From Citrobacter sp. JGM124 (GTDB taxonomy: Bacteria > Pseudomonadota > Gammaproteobacteria > Enterobacterales > Enterobacteriaceae), in the NCBI RefSeq assembly GCF_018257795.1, contig NZ_JAERJD010000004.1, forward strand, positions 248,001 to 312,000: a stretch of DNA of 64,000 nt, given 5' to 3'. The notes beneath the pieces are model-generated. The model did no database searches. It saw nothing but the letters and a program-made list of their open reading frames with translations, and had not been told where the DNA came from. Position 1 is the first letter of the stretch; the number at the start of each line of letters is the position of its first letter. Shown here in pieces: positions 29,715-42,264 of the stretch. The translations under genes and the position numbers were made by a program.

Positions 29715-30029
29715 TTAAAGATGCTTTTTAAATTTATCCCACTCCTGGTGAACGACAGTGGTAAAACTTTGTTGAGGTTTCTGTGAGCAAGCCTGGTAAA
29801 TGACGGGGGTCACAGTTTCGATATCTTTCACATTCAGCACTGCTGAATCAGGCTTATCTTTATGATTGAGGGCGTTAGCGTAACTTACAGCGACAGGGCG
29901 AGAAGTTTCCTGCAGTGCGACAAAGTCTTCACAGGTCCAGTCACCAATCACTTTATTGGGCGCTTCAGCCTGAGCTAATGGGGCGCTCAGAAGGGTCGCG
30001 GTAAAAATAACCCCGAGTATTTTCTTCAT
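29715..30029 (-). CDS. hdeA: HdeA, periplasmic acid-stress chaperone
   Basis: Dimer at neutral pH that unfolds below about pH 3 to protect periplasmic proteins. 104 residues: a signal peptide (MKKILGVIFTATLLSAPLAQA), then the HdeA domain with both disulfide cysteines (DWTCEDF and YQACSQK) and conserved AVSYANALNHKDKPDSAVL. A longer reading starts at 30059; ATG 30029 is chosen because the strong ribosome site aaggaga lies just upstream and it gives the family signal peptide. Likely co-transcribed with hdeB. Confidence 0.93.
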   Translation of the reverse strand: MKKILGVIFTATLLSAPLAQAEAPNKVIGDWTCEDFVALQETSRPVAVSYANALNHKDKPDSAVLNVKDIETVTPVIYQACSQKPQQSFTTVVHQEWDKFKKHL

Positions 30030-30410
30030 TACAATCTCCTTTTTATAAACCAACAACATCCTGCTAGCAGCACGATGCTATTTTAATCCTGTCTGATAAG
30101 AAGTCGTTATCGGTGATTCACTCGTATTGTTCATATTCTAGCTTGTTTATGACCCGGTGCAGCAGAAATTTTGTGAAATAATCACCCGATAGTCAGAGCG
30201 TCCTGGAGCATGAATCATGACGTATTGAGGGAATGACACGGCGTTTTTTATTGCTCTCAGCCAGCCATTCAGTGGGGTATGTTGTTTTTCGTGGGCGTTT
30301 TTATAGGCGCTATTATCGTGATTTTTGCTATCACCAGATGGCCTGAACAGGGTTAACCATCGCGTCCCATTTCAGGCTACATATTTGCATATTCATACCG
30401 TTATGGCCTG
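30030..30410. other. hdeA-feoC intergenic region
   Basis: 381 bp. The part next to 30030 should contain the hdeA promoter (minus strand); I cannot place an operator with confidence. A 25-codon plus-strand frame (30279-30356) encodes a single hydrophobic helix but has a poorly spaced ribosome site. In E. coli the yhgA gene occupies the comparable gap; no trace is seen. Confidence 0.5.
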
Positions 30411-30647
30411 CTAGCGCAGACTCCATAACTCTTTACTGCAGCTTTGACCTTCCGGGCAATGTTTACAACTTCCGGTTAGACAGGCACTGGAATCTTCCGT
30501 CACTCGCTGGGCTTTGCCCATAGCCTCAAGCCGTGTCAGCATCGCCAGGACCATCGGCAGTGGTATGGTGAGTTGTTGGCTAAGCTGACTGGCTTCAAGA
30601 CGCCCTTGTAATGCCAGGGCGTTGCGAAGATCCATTAAGGTCGCCAT
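30411..30647 (-). CDS. feoC: FeoC, small regulator of the ferrous iron transporter
   Basis: 78 residues as in E. coli. A winged-helix N-terminal part is followed by four cysteines spaced C-x4-C-x2-C-x5-C (CLTGSCKHCPEGQSC), which can bind an oxygen-sensitive Fe-S cluster or protect FeoB from FtsH in other enterics. Strong ribosome site (aaggag) 7 nt before the ATG. 11 nt after feoB. Confidence 0.94.
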   Translation of the reverse strand: MATLMDLRNALALQGRLEASQLSQQLTIPLPMVLAMLTRLEAMGKAQRVTEDSSACLTGSCKHCPEGQSCSKELWSLR

Positions 30648-30658
30648 ACGCGTCTCCT

Positions 30659-32980
30659 TTAATGACAGTCCCCAGAATTTTTACGACAGCACGGCTCGGA
30701 TACTCGGTTTACCGCAGGTTCCAGCGAGATACTGACACGGCTTCGAGCACGACGCAGCCCCCAAACCAGCAAGATATTAAATATGATGACAGTCAGAATA
30801 CAGGTCAGGCTATAACGTGGATGCGCACTGAACATGACGCTCTGATAGTAAAGTGTGGACAAAGAATAGGCGAGATTCAGCCCCCACAGGACAGAAAACA
30901 TCATCCATCCACGGCTCGATTCCCGGGCAATGGCCCCCATGACTGAAATACAAGGAATATAGAGCAGGATAAAGATGAGATAGCTATACGCCGCTGCTTC
31001 GCTGCCAAACTTCGTGCTCATTGTTCCCATTGCGCCACCGGCCATCTCACCGTCGCCTTTACTGGCCTCGATAGGATTGGCTAACACGCTCAGACTGAAC
31101 GTTTCTTTAAGGCCATCCCAGGTTTCGGCGACAGCATCCTGTAGTTCATCCAGCAAGTTAAAGGTCGCCGGGTCGAAATCATCATTGTGAATATCTTCGG
31201 CGGTATAGAGGGTATTCAGCGTTCCGACTACGACTTCCTTCGCCATTGCTCCGGTAAACAAGCCTACGGTCGCTTGCCAGTTATCGTCCTGAATACCAAT
31301 GGGGTTCAATAGTGGGGTGAGTACCTGGCTCACTGACGCCAGGGCAGACTGATTAATATTATCCACCTGCTGGCCATTAAACGAAAAGCTATTAAGACCA
31401 CCAATCACCATACTGACAATAATGATGATTTTACCCGCACGTAAGATAAAGCCTTTAAGACGCTGCCAGGTTTGTAACAACAGGCTTTTTAAATGGGGAA
31501 CATGGTAGACCGGTAGCTCCATAACGAAGGGAGAAGCCTCACCACGCATAATCGTATATTTAAGTAGTAACCCGGTCAGAATGGCCATCACAATACCGAG
31601 AATATAGAGTGAAAAGACGATAAAAGCGCCTTTCTGACCAAAGAAAGCGGCTGAGAAGACGGCAAAAATTGCCAGACGAGCACCGCAGGACATAAAGGGG
31701 GCCATCATAATGGTCATAATGCGCTCACGCGGTGCATCAAGGGTTCGAGCCCCCATGACCGAAGGAACATTACAGCCAAAGCCGACAATCAGTGGCACAA
31801 AAGACTTGCCGGGTAGCCCCAGGGACTGCATGAGTCTGTCCATCACGAAGGCAGCACGAGCCATATAGCCTGAATCTTCCAGGAATGAAAGAAACAGATA
31901 CATCATACCGATTTGTGGCACCAGGGGGAGAACCGTATTAATCCCACCACCCAAGCCCTGGGCGAGGAATACGGTTAGCCAGTCCGGCGCATGCAGAGTG
32001 TATCCAAGCCACTGAATACCATTAACAAATATAGCAATTGAACCTGCATCAAAGATGGGCTGCAGTGCACCACCAATATTGATTGCCAGGAAGAACATTA
32101 AATACATGACTAGCAGGAATATTGGCAGTCCAAGATAACGGTTGATAATCACTTTATCCATCATCACCGTCATGCGATTCGGTGCGGCAGTCAGTGTGTT
32201 ACTGACCGCCTCACAAAGGGTGGCAATGGTTTGATAACGGGCATCAGCAATGATAAGCGCCGGGTCATCAAGGCTCTGCATGACGCGCTGTTGTGAAGCC
32301 GCGAGCTCTTCAGGGCTGCTTTTTGCATAAGACTGGCTGTATATATCCCCTTCAAGCATCTGTAGTGCGAGCCAGCGGCGGCGGTGTTCCGGGATATCTG
32401 CCGCCATGCTGTCAGCAAGGTGGCTCGCTTCAGTTAATAGCGCTTCAGGATAGTTCACATGGGTGGCATGAGGATTTGGTCGTTTTTCGTCAATAGCCAG
32501 TTTCAGGGCTTCAATGCCGCTGCCTTTGGTGGACACCATCGGGATGACGGGACAACCAAGGCGTGCGGCCAGGGCATCAATATCGATCTTAATGGCCTGT
32601 TTTTCGGCAATATCAAGCATATTCAGAGCCACGACACAAGGGATGCCCAGCTCCAGCAGTTGCAGCGTCAGATAAAGATTACGCTCAAGATTTGAGGCAT
32701 CCACTACGTTGATCAGGACATCTGCTTCACCGCTGAGAATATAGTGGCAGGCAATTTGCTCGTCCAGCGAGGTTTGCGCCGAAATGGTGGTGAGTGAATA
32801 TGTTCCTGGCAGATCGACCAGGGTAACTTGTTGTTCAGCTGTTGAAAAGTGCCCCTCTTTACGTTCGACAGTAACACCTGCCCAATTACCAACCCTTTGA
32901 CGCGCACCAGTAAGCTGATTAAAAAGCGTCGTTTTACCCGAGTTAGGGTTACCAATTAAACCAACGATTAATTTATTCAT
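30659..32980 (-). CDS. feoB: FeoB, ferrous iron transporter GTPase/permease
   Basis: Imports Fe(II) across the inner membrane, mainly in anoxic or acidic conditions. 773 residues, the E. coli length. The N-terminal G domain has G1 GNPNSGKT (10-17), DLPGTYSL and NMLD. It is followed by a GDI-like helical domain (about 170-270) and two Gate repeats, including GFGCNVPSVMGARTL and APFMSCGARLAIF. A Cys-rich tail (CCRKNSGDC) ends the protein. An in-frame ATG at 33052 overlaps feoA; ATG 32980 gives the family start MNKLIVGLIGNPN. Confidence 0.98.
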   Translation of the reverse strand: MNKLIVGLIGNPNSGKTTLFNQLTGARQRVGNWAGVTVERKEGHFSTAEQQVTLVDLPGTYSLTTISAQTSLDEQIACHYILSGEADVLINVVDASNLERNLYLTLQLLELGIPCVVALNMLDIAEKQAIKIDIDALAARLGCPVIPMVSTKGSGIEALKLAIDEKRPNPHATHVNYPEALLTEASHLADSMAADIPEHRRRWLALQMLEGDIYSQSYAKSSPEELAASQQRVMQSLDDPALIIADARYQTIATLCEAVSNTLTAAPNRMTVMMDKVIINRYLGLPIFLLVMYLMFFLAINIGGALQPIFDAGSIAIFVNGIQWLGYTLHAPDWLTVFLAQGLGGGINTVLPLVPQIGMMYLFLSFLEDSGYMARAAFVMDRLMQSLGLPGKSFVPLIVGFGCNVPSVMGARTLDAPRERIMTIMMAPFMSCGARLAIFAVFSAAFFGQKGAFIVFSLYILGIVMAILTGLLLKYTIMRGEASPFVMELPVYHVPHLKSLLLQTWQRLKGFILRAGKIIIIVSMVIGGLNSFSFNGQQVDNINQSALASVSQVLTPLLNPIGIQDDNWQATVGLFTGAMAKEVVVGTLNTLYTAEDIHNDDFDPATFNLLDELQDAVAETWDGLKETFSLSVLANPIEASKGDGEMAGGAMGTMSTKFGSEAAAYSYLIFILLYIPCISVMGAIARESSRGWMMFSVLWGLNLAYSLSTLYYQSVMFSAHPRYSLTCILTVIIFNILLVWGLRRARSRVSISLEPAVNRVSEPCCRKNSGDCH

Positions 32981-33035
32981 GTTACCTGTACATTTTATTT
33001 TTAAGTGGTGGCTGGCAATTAGAAAATAGAGTGGG

Positions 33036-33260
33036 TTAACAAACCGCCTCAAGATTTAACAATGCGAGATCTTTTTTGCGTAATACCAGATTGACGCAGC
33101 GCGTTTTGATATGAATCGGGCCACCGAAGGGAGCAATACGCACTACCTGAAAAGAAGAGCCTGGCAACATACCAAGTGATAATAGTTTCTGACGATAAGC
33201 AGGGCTAATTTCAGGGGCGAAACCGATAATTTTCCATGCACTATTGGGCAACAGTTTCAT
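33036..33260 (-). CDS. feoA: FeoA, ferrous iron transport accessory protein
   Basis: 74-residue SH3-like cytoplasmic protein needed for FeoB function (E. coli 75). Visible segments include [20 protein letters not shown] and [14 protein letters not shown]. First gene of feoABC, 55 nt upstream of feoB, with a strong Fur box in its leader. Confidence 0.95.
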   Translation of the reverse strand: MKLLPNSAWKIIGFAPEISPAYRQKLLSLGMLPGSSFQVVRIAPFGGPIHIKTRCVNLVLRKKDLALLNLEAVC

Positions 33261-33368
33261 AAGACCTACTTAGAGCAACACTCTATGGAAGATTGGCCAT
33301 ATTCAAGGGCGAAGCATTTCACACCATGAAAGTTTATTAATCTGTCGAGAGGCAAGGCAATCAACTCT

Positions 33369-33387
33369 AATAATGATAATAATTATA
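33369..33387 (-). promoter_or_regulatory. Fur box upstream of feoA
   Basis: Matches the 19-bp Fur consensus at 16 of 19 positions (ataatgataataattata core), about 110 bp upstream of the feoA start. Indicates iron repression of feoABC. Confidence 0.8.
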
Positions 33388-33705
33388 GTTCGTATCATCA
33401 ATATTTTTTTATATTTGACGGTGCAATATCTATTTTATTGTTTTTTTACCTCTTTTTTTAATTCAGATTTGATGTCTATTTTTAAATAGATATCAATTTA
33501 CGCTACTTAACGATAACAATCAGGCAGTTGTTTATATTTGTTGTTAGTGTGTGAAATATTTATGCTGACTGTTAATTTTTTACTTTTGAGGTGACAAAAA
33601 TAAAAATTATGCTACCCGTTTATTTGAATTCCATTTGTCGAGCATGACTTCGGCAGCTAACAATAATAGGACAGATTGTTTTTACACAGTTTTATATAAG
33701 AAGAG

Positions 33706-33729
33706 TCCGCCAGCCAGGTGGCTGGCGGA
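33706..33729 (-). terminator. Terminator of yhgF
   Basis: Perfect 10-bp GC-rich stem (33706-33715 with 33720-33729), just after the yhgF stop on the minus strand, followed by a pyrimidine-rich ctcttctt. Confidence 0.7.
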
Positions 33730-33737
33730 AGAGGAGA

Positions 33738-36062
33738 TTAACGTTTCTTGCCAAAGGCAGCACTGAGAGCATCACCCATAGCACTATTACCAGCGACAGT
33801 GGTATTGCTACGCCCACGCGGTGTGGCAGACGGTTTTTTCTGATCACGTACATTGGTGCTGGAACGGCGACTCTGGGTTTCACCGGGTTGCTCATCAAGA
33901 CGCATGGTCAGGGCGATACGCTTACGCTGTAAGTCTACTTCCATCACTTTAACCTTAACGATATCACCGGCTTTAACCACTTTATGGGGATCGTCGACAA
34001 ACTTGTTGGCGAGTGATGAAATATGAACAAGGCCATCCTGATGCACACCAATATCGACAAAAGCCCCAAAATTGGTGACGTTAGTGACAGCGCCTTCAAG
34101 TACCATGCCCGGCAGGAGATCATTCATTGTTTCGACTCCTTCGGCAAATTGCGCAGTTTTAAACTCCGGACGTGGATCACGACCTGGTTTTTCCAGTTCT
34201 TTGATGATATCTGTCACGGTAGGGAGTCCGAAACGTTCATCGGTAAACTGGCTGGCTTTCAAACCTTGCAACGCACTGCTATTGCCCATGATCTGCTGTA
34301 ACGCCTGGTGGGTGGTCGCGAGGATTCGTTCAACAACCGGATAGGCCTCCGGGTGAACGGTAGAGGCATCCAGAGGGTTATCCCCATGATTAATACGCAA
34401 AAAACCGGCACATTGCTCAAAGGCTTTAGGGCCAAGACGGCTAACGTTGAGTAATTGCTGGCGATTATTAAACTGACCATTCTCATCGCGCCAGGTAACG
34501 ATATTTTGCGCGATCATACGTGTCAGCCCGGCAACGCGGGTGAGTAGGGGTACGGAGGCTGTATTCAGATCGACCCCGACGGCGTTTACACAGTCTTCTA
34601 CTACGGCATCCAGCTTTTTAGCCAGTTGGGTCTGGCTGACATCATGCTGATACTGGCCAACACCGATGGATTTTGGATCAATTTTTACCAGCTCTGCTAA
34701 CGGATCTTGCAAGCGTCTGGCAATAGAGACCGCACCACGTATCGATACGTCGAGGTCTGGAAACTCGAGTGCTGCGAGTTCTGAAGCAGAATAAACGGAT
34801 GCCCCGGCTTCGCTGACAATCACCTTTTGTGCGCTACTGATAGCAGGGAACTGTTTTTGTACGTCAAGGAAGAAGCGTTCAGTCTCCCGTGAGGCAGTCC
34901 CGTTACCAATTGCCACTAACTCAACATGATGTTTTTCACATAGTGCCGCGACTGCAGCAGCAGCTTTTGCCGCCTGCCCGGTATGGGGGTAGATCGTATC
35001 GGTTGCCACAAGCTTACCTGTTGCATCCACTACTGCAACTTTTACGCCGGTGCGTAAACCCGGATCAAGGCCCATCGTTGGGCGCAGGCCAGCCGGTGCT
35101 GCCATGAGTAAATCACTGAGGTTACGGGCGAAAACGTTAATGGCTTCTTCTTCCGCATGCTCCCGTATTGTGCCCATTAATTCTGTTTCAAGGTGCATTA
35201 ATATCTTAATGCGCCATGTCCAGCTCACTACAGCGCGACGCCAGCTATCCGCGGGGGCATTATTTAAATGCAGGTTGAGGTGTTCGATGATCAACTGTTC
35301 GCAATAGCTTTCACGAGGCGGTTCTTCAAACTGCGGGTCTGCATTGAGGGACAGCTGAAGCACACCTTCGTTACGACCACGGAACATGGCCAATGCCCGA
35401 TGTGAGGGAACGGTTGAAACCGGTTCGTGATGATTGAAGTAGTCGCGAAATTTTGCGCCCTCCTCTTCTTTTCCCGTCATCACCAGTGATACTAGGTGGG
35501 CATTTTTCCACAGATAATTACGCACTTTTGCCAGCAAGACGGCATCTTCAGCAAAACGCTCCATCAGTATGTAACGTGCACCATCAAGTGCAGCTTTGAC
35601 GTCAGCAACGCCTTTGTCTGCATCCACATACTGGATCGCCTCTTGTTCCGGGGTGAGGGATGCATCATTCCAGAGTCGGTCTGCCAAGGGCTCTAACCCG
35701 GCTTCAATCGCGATTTGACCACGGGTGCGCCGTTTGGGCTTGAAGGGGAGGTAGAGATCTTCCAGCTCCGTTTTGCTCAAGGTACTATTAATGGCATTTG
35801 CCAGGGACTCGCTGAGTTTTCCTTGATCGTCAATCGACTTGATAATCACTTTACGCCGGTCTTCCAGTTCCCGTAAGTAGCCCAGGCGAGTCTCTAGCTG
35901 ACGCAGCTGCGTATCATCCAGTCCACCGGTAACTTCTTTACGGTAACGGGCGATAAAAGGCACGGTATTTCCTTCATCCAGAAGACGAACAGCGGCTTCC
36001 ACCTGTTCATTTCTGGCCCGTAGCTCATCCGCAATAATGCGGTAAAGCGAATCATTCATCAT
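33738..36062 (-). CDS. yhgF: Tex/YhgF, S1-domain nucleic-acid-binding transcription accessory protein
   Basis: 774 residues (E. coli 773). Domain order: N-terminal helical Tex domain, YqgF/RNase H-like domain (about 325-450, [19 protein letters not shown]), helix-hairpin-helix region (about 490-560, [14 protein letters not shown]), and a C-terminal S1 RNA-binding domain (about 650-720, [18 protein letters not shown]). Tail rich in Ser/Arg. Tex is thought to act in transcription or ribosome-associated RNA quality control; the exact role is not established. Confidence 0.96.
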   Translation of the reverse strand: MMNDSLYRIIADELRARNEQVEAAVRLLDEGNTVPFIARYRKEVTGGLDDTQLRQLETRLGYLRELEDRRKVIIKSIDDQGKLSESLANAINSTLSKTELEDLYLPFKPKRRTRGQIAIEAGLEPLADRLWNDASLTPEQEAIQYVDADKGVADVKAALDGARYILMERFAEDAVLLAKVRNYLWKNAHLVSLVMTGKEEEGAKFRDYFNHHEPVSTVPSHRALAMFRGRNEGVLQLSLNADPQFEEPPRESYCEQLIIEHLNLHLNNAPADSWRRAVVSWTWRIKILMHLETELMGTIREHAEEEAINVFARNLSDLLMAAPAGLRPTMGLDPGLRTGVKVAVVDATGKLVATDTIYPHTGQAAKAAAAVAALCEKHHVELVAIGNGTASRETERFFLDVQKQFPAISSAQKVIVSEAGASVYSASELAALEFPDLDVSIRGAVSIARRLQDPLAELVKIDPKSIGVGQYQHDVSQTQLAKKLDAVVEDCVNAVGVDLNTASVPLLTRVAGLTRMIAQNIVTWRDENGQFNNRQQLLNVSRLGPKAFEQCAGFLRINHGDNPLDASTVHPEAYPVVERILATTHQALQQIMGNSSALQGLKASQFTDERFGLPTVTDIIKELEKPGRDPRPEFKTAQFAEGVETMNDLLPGMVLEGAVTNVTNFGAFVDIGVHQDGLVHISSLANKFVDDPHKVVKAGDIVKVKVMEVDLQRKRIALTMRLDEQPGETQSRRSSTNVRDQKKPSATPRGRSNTTVAGNSAMGDALSAAFGKKR

Positions 36063-36173
36063 AGTTTCTTGTCTACTCCAGGGCGAAAAATTCAGGGACA
36101 GTTATACGGGGTGAAGATGAAAACTTCCAGCAACTATCTCTGATATATAAAGATTCGGATAATACTCTGAACC

Positions 36174-36653
36174 TTACTCGGGGGGGATGTATCTTATTTC
36201 ATTCACATACCAGACAGTCTCCCCCGCTGGGGTCTGCACAGTGGCGACATCACCACACTCTTTTTTCAGTAATGCCCGCGCCATTGGGGAGTCGATAGAA
36301 ATATAGTCTTTACGTCCAAAAATCTCATCGTAGCCCACAATCCGAAAATTGAGCCTGTTTCCGTCGTCATTTTCAATCTCGACCCAAGCCCCAAAGAAGA
36401 TTTTCCCCTCTTGTTGGGGGGAGTAATCAACAATTTTCAATTGTTCAAGACACTTTGCGAGATAACGCACGCGCCTGTCTATTTCCCGTAGACGTTTTTT
36501 ATTGTATTGATAGTCAGCATTCTCACTACGATCACCAAGGCTGGCAGCCCATGTCACTTTTTTAGTGACCTCAGGACGCTCGATGCGCCATAAATGATCC
36601 AGCTCTTGTTTTAACTTGTTGTAACCTTCGCGGGTAATGAGGGGCGTTTTCAT
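36174..36653 (-). CDS. greB: GreB, transcript cleavage factor
   Basis: Inserts into the RNA polymerase secondary channel and rescues backtracked complexes by transcript cleavage. 159 residues. The N-terminal coiled coil carries the acidic tip GDRSENADYQYNKK. The C-terminal FKBP-like domain contains RIVGYDEIFGRKDYISIDSPMARALL, and the GreB-type PEVTKKVTWAASLGDRSE distinguishes it from GreA. Divergent from ompR as in E. coli. Confidence 0.97.
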   Translation of the reverse strand: MKTPLITREGYNKLKQELDHLWRIERPEVTKKVTWAASLGDRSENADYQYNKKRLREIDRRVRYLAKCLEQLKIVDYSPQQEGKIFFGAWVEIENDDGNRLNFRIVGYDEIFGRKDYISIDSPMARALLKKECGDVATVQTPAGETVWYVNEIRYIPPE

Positions 36654-36889
36654 TTTTTCGCCTTATCGCCAGTCAATCTGTAGGGTGATTTAAACCGATA
36701 GCAGTCAGGAAATGCAATGACAGGAATACAGGCTGGCATGCGATAATTACGTGTGGTTACACGGATAAATTATTGTTAAATATGCTTTGTAACAATTTCG
36801 ACTAGAATATATACCAGAATTGACTGGTCGTATGAACGCAGTTTTTTAAGAATACAGGCTCAACAGTTCTAGCCTTTGGGAGTACTAAG

Positions 36890-38982
<2,093 letters not shown>

Positions 38983-38999
38983 GATAAATAATGGTAATA

Positions 39000-39032
39000 A
39001 AAAAGGGTTTATGTCTGACATAAACCCTTTTT
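39000..39032. terminator. Bidirectional terminator between envZ and pckA
   Basis: A perfect 15-bp stem, aaaaagggtttatgt and its complement (39000-39014 with 39018-39032, loop ctg), with A/T runs on both sides. Confidence 0.9.
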
Positions 39033-39052
39033 ACTATTAAAAGCCTGGTGGA

Positions 39053-40672
39053 TTAAACTTTGGGCCCTACTTTTACCAGTGCAGCCCCGGCTGGGGTATC
39101 GGTATACTTATCAAAGTTATCGATAAATAGTTTTGCCAGATGATTCGCCTTGTCCTGCCATTGTTCAGGAGTACTGTAAGTTTTACGTGGGTCGAGAATT
39201 TCACTGTCCACGCCCGGCAGTTCTGTCGGGATCGTCAGATTAAAGACAGGCAGGTTTTGGGTTGGGGCATTGTCGATGGAGCCATCAAGAATGGCATCAA
39301 TAATTGCACGTGTATTCTTGATAGAGATCCGTTTCCCTGTGCCGTTCCAGCCTGTATTCACTAAGTAAGCCTGAGCGCCGGCGGCTTGCATGCGCTTCAC
39401 CAATACATCGGCATATTGGGTCGGATGCAAGGTTAAAAATGCTGCGCCAAAACAGGCAGAAAACGTGGGCGTGGGCTCCGTGATACCTCGCTCAGTTCCG
39501 GCAAGTTTAGCAGTAAAACCGGAAAGAAAGTGGTACTGGGTTTGTTCCGGTGTCAGCCGCGCGACGGGGGGTAAAACACCGAAGGCGTCTGCTGTCAGGA
39601 AGATGACCTTGTTTGCGTGTCCCGCTTTCGATACGGGTTTAACAATATTATCAATATGATAAATCGGGTAAGAGACACGTGTGTTTTCTGTTTTTGATGC
39701 GTCATCAAAGTCAATGGTTCCATCAGCACGGATAACAACATTCTCCAACAAAGCATCCCGACGAATCGCATGGTAGATATCGGGTTCGGCCTCTTCAGAC
39801 AGATGGATGGTTTTGGCGTAACAGCCCCCTTCAAAATTAAACACGCCGTCATCATCCCAGCCATGTTCATCATCGCCAATCAAACGACGCTTGGGATCAG
39901 TCGAAAGCGTGGTTTTCCCGGTGCCTGATAATCCAAAGAAGACCGCGACATCCCCTGTCTCACCGACGTTGGCTGAACAGTGCATGGCAGCGATCCCCTT
40001 CAGGGGCAGCAGGTAGTTCATGATAGAGAACATCCCCTTCTTCATTTCGCCACCATACCAAGTCCCGCCGATAAGCTGCATTTTTTCTGTCAGGTTAAAA
40101 GCCACAAAGTTTTCTGAGTTGAGCCCCTGTTCTTTCCAGTCTGGGTTGGTACATTTTGCACCGTTCATGACGACAAAGTCCGGGGTAAAGGTCGACAGCT
40201 CTTCATCGGATGGACGGATGAACATATTTTTAACGAAATGCGCCTGCCAGGCGACTTCGGTAATAAAACGCACAGCCAGGCGGGTATCAACATTTGCACC
40301 GCAGAAGGCATCAACAATAAACAGTCGCTTACCGGAGAGTTCCTGGGCGACCAGCCCTTTCAGATGATCCCAGATTTCTGCCGATAACGGTTTATTGTCG
40401 TTTTTGCCTTTACCTTTATCGGACCACCATAAGGTATCCCGGGTGGTCTCATCACGGACAATATACTTATCTTTGGGAGAACGTCCGGTAAAAATACCGG
40501 TATCGACGGCGATGGCGTTTAAATTCGTCTCCCGCCCACGTTCAAATCCTTGTAAATCAGGATTGAGCTCCTCACGGTACAGGGTGGCATAATCAGGATT
40601 ATAAATAATATCGCTAACATCCTTAATGCCGTAAGCCTCGAGATCCTGCGGGGTTATCTTGTTCACTCGCAT
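39053..40672 (-). CDS. pckA: PckA, phosphoenolpyruvate carboxykinase (ATP)
   Basis: Converts oxaloacetate and ATP to phosphoenolpyruvate, CO2 and ADP, the committed step of gluconeogenesis. 539 residues (E. coli 540). The kinase-1a P-loop [11 protein letters not shown] is near residue 248, the metal-binding region [13 protein letters not shown] follows, and [15 protein letters not shown] binds adenine. Good ribosome site (aaggaga) upstream. The 285-bp gap to hslO contains no other gene. Confidence 0.98.
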   Translation of the reverse strand: MRVNKITPQDLEAYGIKDVSDIIYNPDYATLYREELNPDLQGFERGRETNLNAIAVDTGIFTGRSPKDKYIVRDETTRDTLWWSDKGKGKNDNKPLSAEIWDHLKGLVAQELSGKRLFIVDAFCGANVDTRLAVRFITEVAWQAHFVKNMFIRPSDEELSTFTPDFVVMNGAKCTNPDWKEQGLNSENFVAFNLTEKMQLIGGTWYGGEMKKGMFSIMNYLLPLKGIAAMHCSANVGETGDVAVFFGLSGTGKTTLSTDPKRRLIGDDEHGWDDDGVFNFEGGCYAKTIHLSEEAEPDIYHAIRRDALLENVVIRADGTIDFDDASKTENTRVSYPIYHIDNIVKPVSKAGHANKVIFLTADAFGVLPPVARLTPEQTQYHFLSGFTAKLAGTERGITEPTPTFSACFGAAFLTLHPTQYADVLVKRMQAAGAQAYLVNTGWNGTGKRISIKNTRAIIDAILDGSIDNAPTQNLPVFNLTIPTELPGVDSEILDPRKTYSTPEQWQDKANHLAKLFIDNFDKYTDTPAGAALVKVGPKV

Positions 40673-40921
40673 TGTCCTTCTCCTTAGCCAATCGATTATT
40701 TCTGTATTGTAGAGGTATTTGCGGGTGATACGCCGCGACGACCATCATAGATTTTAGATGTCAAAAAATAATAAGTAGCAAAAAAAACCAGGAAAATGAT
40801 ATTGATCAGTGATGAATGCTAAATTTTATAACTATTAGCATGATTAATATATGATGGGAGAGGGCGTCACAGTGCAATGATGGGGTAAGTACGGACATTC
40901 GTAAAAAGGGGGCGTGCAAGT

Positions 40922-40945
40922 AACCGCCTGCGAATAAACGCAGAC
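40922..40945 (-). terminator. Hairpin after hslO
   Basis: Inverted repeat ccgcctgcg...cgcagacgg with one mismatched position, just downstream of the hslO stop on the minus strand. No strong T-run. Confidence 0.5.
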
Positions 40946-40957
40946 GGCTTACAGGGA

Positions 40958-41836
40958 TCAGTGAATATGTGAGTCTGATGCAGAAGCATTATTGCGCAGA
41001 GCAGCAATATCCATTGCATCGAAGATATAATGATTACCGCAGTATTCGCAGTTCATATCAATCTCGTTATCTTCTTCCAGGATGCTATCAACTTCCTCTT
41101 CTGGCAGTGTTTTTATCGCAGCGGCGCAGCGTTCACGTGAACAGGTACAGGTAAAGACAACATCTTGTGGATCATAAAGCGTCACTTCTTCTTCATGATA
41201 CAAACGCCACAATACCTCGTTGGCTGGAAGTATGAGTAATTCCTCGGCCTTAATGGTATCTGTTAAGGTCGCGAGATGGTTAAAGTCGTCAATCTGGGTA
41301 TCCTGCGCGGGTAATACTTGCAACAACATTCCCCCTGCAGCAGGTTTACCTTCTACGGTACCAGTACGGATAAACAGACGTGTAGGAAGCTGCTCTGAAC
41401 GCATAAAGTAATCTTCCAGACAGGCTGCCAGTGTCTCTCCTTCAAGACCAACGACGCCCTGGTAACGCTCACCTTCTTCTGGGCTAATGGTGATCACCAG
41501 ATAGCCATTGCCGATAAGGTCTTTCAGTGATGCGTCGTCGGCAACATCTCCTTGTACACGGGCCACGCCGCGCATTTGTTGCTTATTATTACCGTTGATC
41601 ACAGCCAGTGACATTGGGCCATCACCTTGTAGCTGAACAGTAATTTCACCATCAAATTTTAACGTTGCGGTCAGGAGACTTGTGGCAACCAGTAGCTCAC
41701 CAAGAAGGTTTTTCACTGGTTGCGGATAATCGTGGTGTTCCATGATTCGTTGCCATGTCTCAGATACCGTGACAAGTTCGCCACGAACGGCATGGTTTTC
41801 AAATAGATAGCGGTACAGTTTGTCGTGTTGAGTCAT
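40958..41836 (-). CDS. hslO: HslO (Hsp33), redox-activated holdase chaperone
   Basis: Prevents protein aggregation under combined oxidative and heat stress. 292 residues as in E. coli. The C-terminal zinc switch has CTC (FTCTCSRE) and CxxC (CEYCGNH), whose oxidation activates the chaperone. Three consecutive in-frame ATGs (41842, 41839, 41836) exist. The last has the best spacing from aagaga and gives the family start [13 protein letters not shown]. Forms a likely operon with yrfG-hslR. Confidence 0.96.
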   Translation of the reverse strand: MTQHDKLYRYLFENHAVRGELVTVSETWQRIMEHHDYPQPVKNLLGELLVATSLLTATLKFDGEITVQLQGDGPMSLAVINGNNKQQMRGVARVQGDVADDASLKDLIGNGYLVITISPEEGERYQGVVGLEGETLAACLEDYFMRSEQLPTRLFIRTGTVEGKPAAGGMLLQVLPAQDTQIDDFNHLATLTDTIKAEELLILPANEVLWRLYHEEEVTLYDPQDVVFTCTCSRERCAAAIKTLPEEEVDSILEEDNEIDMNCEYCGNHYIFDAMDIAALRNNASASDSHIH

Positions 41837-41862
41837 CATCATTTCTCTTACTGATGGCGGAA

Positions 41863-42264
41863 TTAGGTATTACCGCTGTGTTTAAATTTCATTAAGTCAC
41901 GGCGCTCTTTTTTATCGGGGCGACGATCTGGATGTGGCATAGTCAGTGCGTTCATTTTGCGCGCAAGGGCAATTTTTTCTCGCCGGGTAATGCTTTCTGC
42001 TGTTTCTTCATAAAGCAAAGCAGCCTCTGATGCCGGACGGCGCTGGTCAGTTATCGCCAGGATAGTCAGTGTGCGTTCATCGTTCCCCTGGCGCAGCGTT
42101 AAAACAGCCTGTAACTCAACCAGTTTTCCTGGTTTTGTATGCTGGCCGTTATAGTGGACCTTACCACCTTCAACCATTTCCCGAGCTAAAGCGCGAGTTT
42201 TATAGATACGCGCAGCCCAAAGCCATTTATCCAGACGAATGCCTGCTGCCGTTTTCTCTTTCAT
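41863..42264 (-). CDS. hslR: HslR (Hsp15), ribosome-associated heat-shock protein
   Basis: Binds free 50S subunits carrying nascent chains and helps recycle them. 133 residues as in E. coli. An N-terminal S4 RNA-binding domain (about 9-67, [25 protein letters not shown]) is followed by a basic C-terminal tail ([18 protein letters not shown]). The stop of yrfG and the start of hslR share base 42264, so translation is probably coupled. Confidence 0.96.
   Translation of the reverse strand: MKEKTAAGIRLDKWLWAARIYKTRALAREMVEGGKVHYNGQHTKPGKLVELQAVLTLRQGNDERTLTILAITDQRRPASEAALLYEETAESITRREKIALARKMNALTMPHPDRRPDKKERRDLMKFKHSGNT

Larger units (their letters stand above)
33261..33737. other. feoA-yhgF intergenic region
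   Basis: 477 bp without a gene. It contains the Fur box at 33369-33387, an AT-rich stretch from about 33390 to 33620 that includes the long dyad ttgatgtctat...atagatatcaa (about 33468-33496), and the yhgF terminator at the right end. An FNR site is expected from E. coli feo, but none with the standard TTGAT-N4-ATCAA spacing was recognised. Confidence 0.5.
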
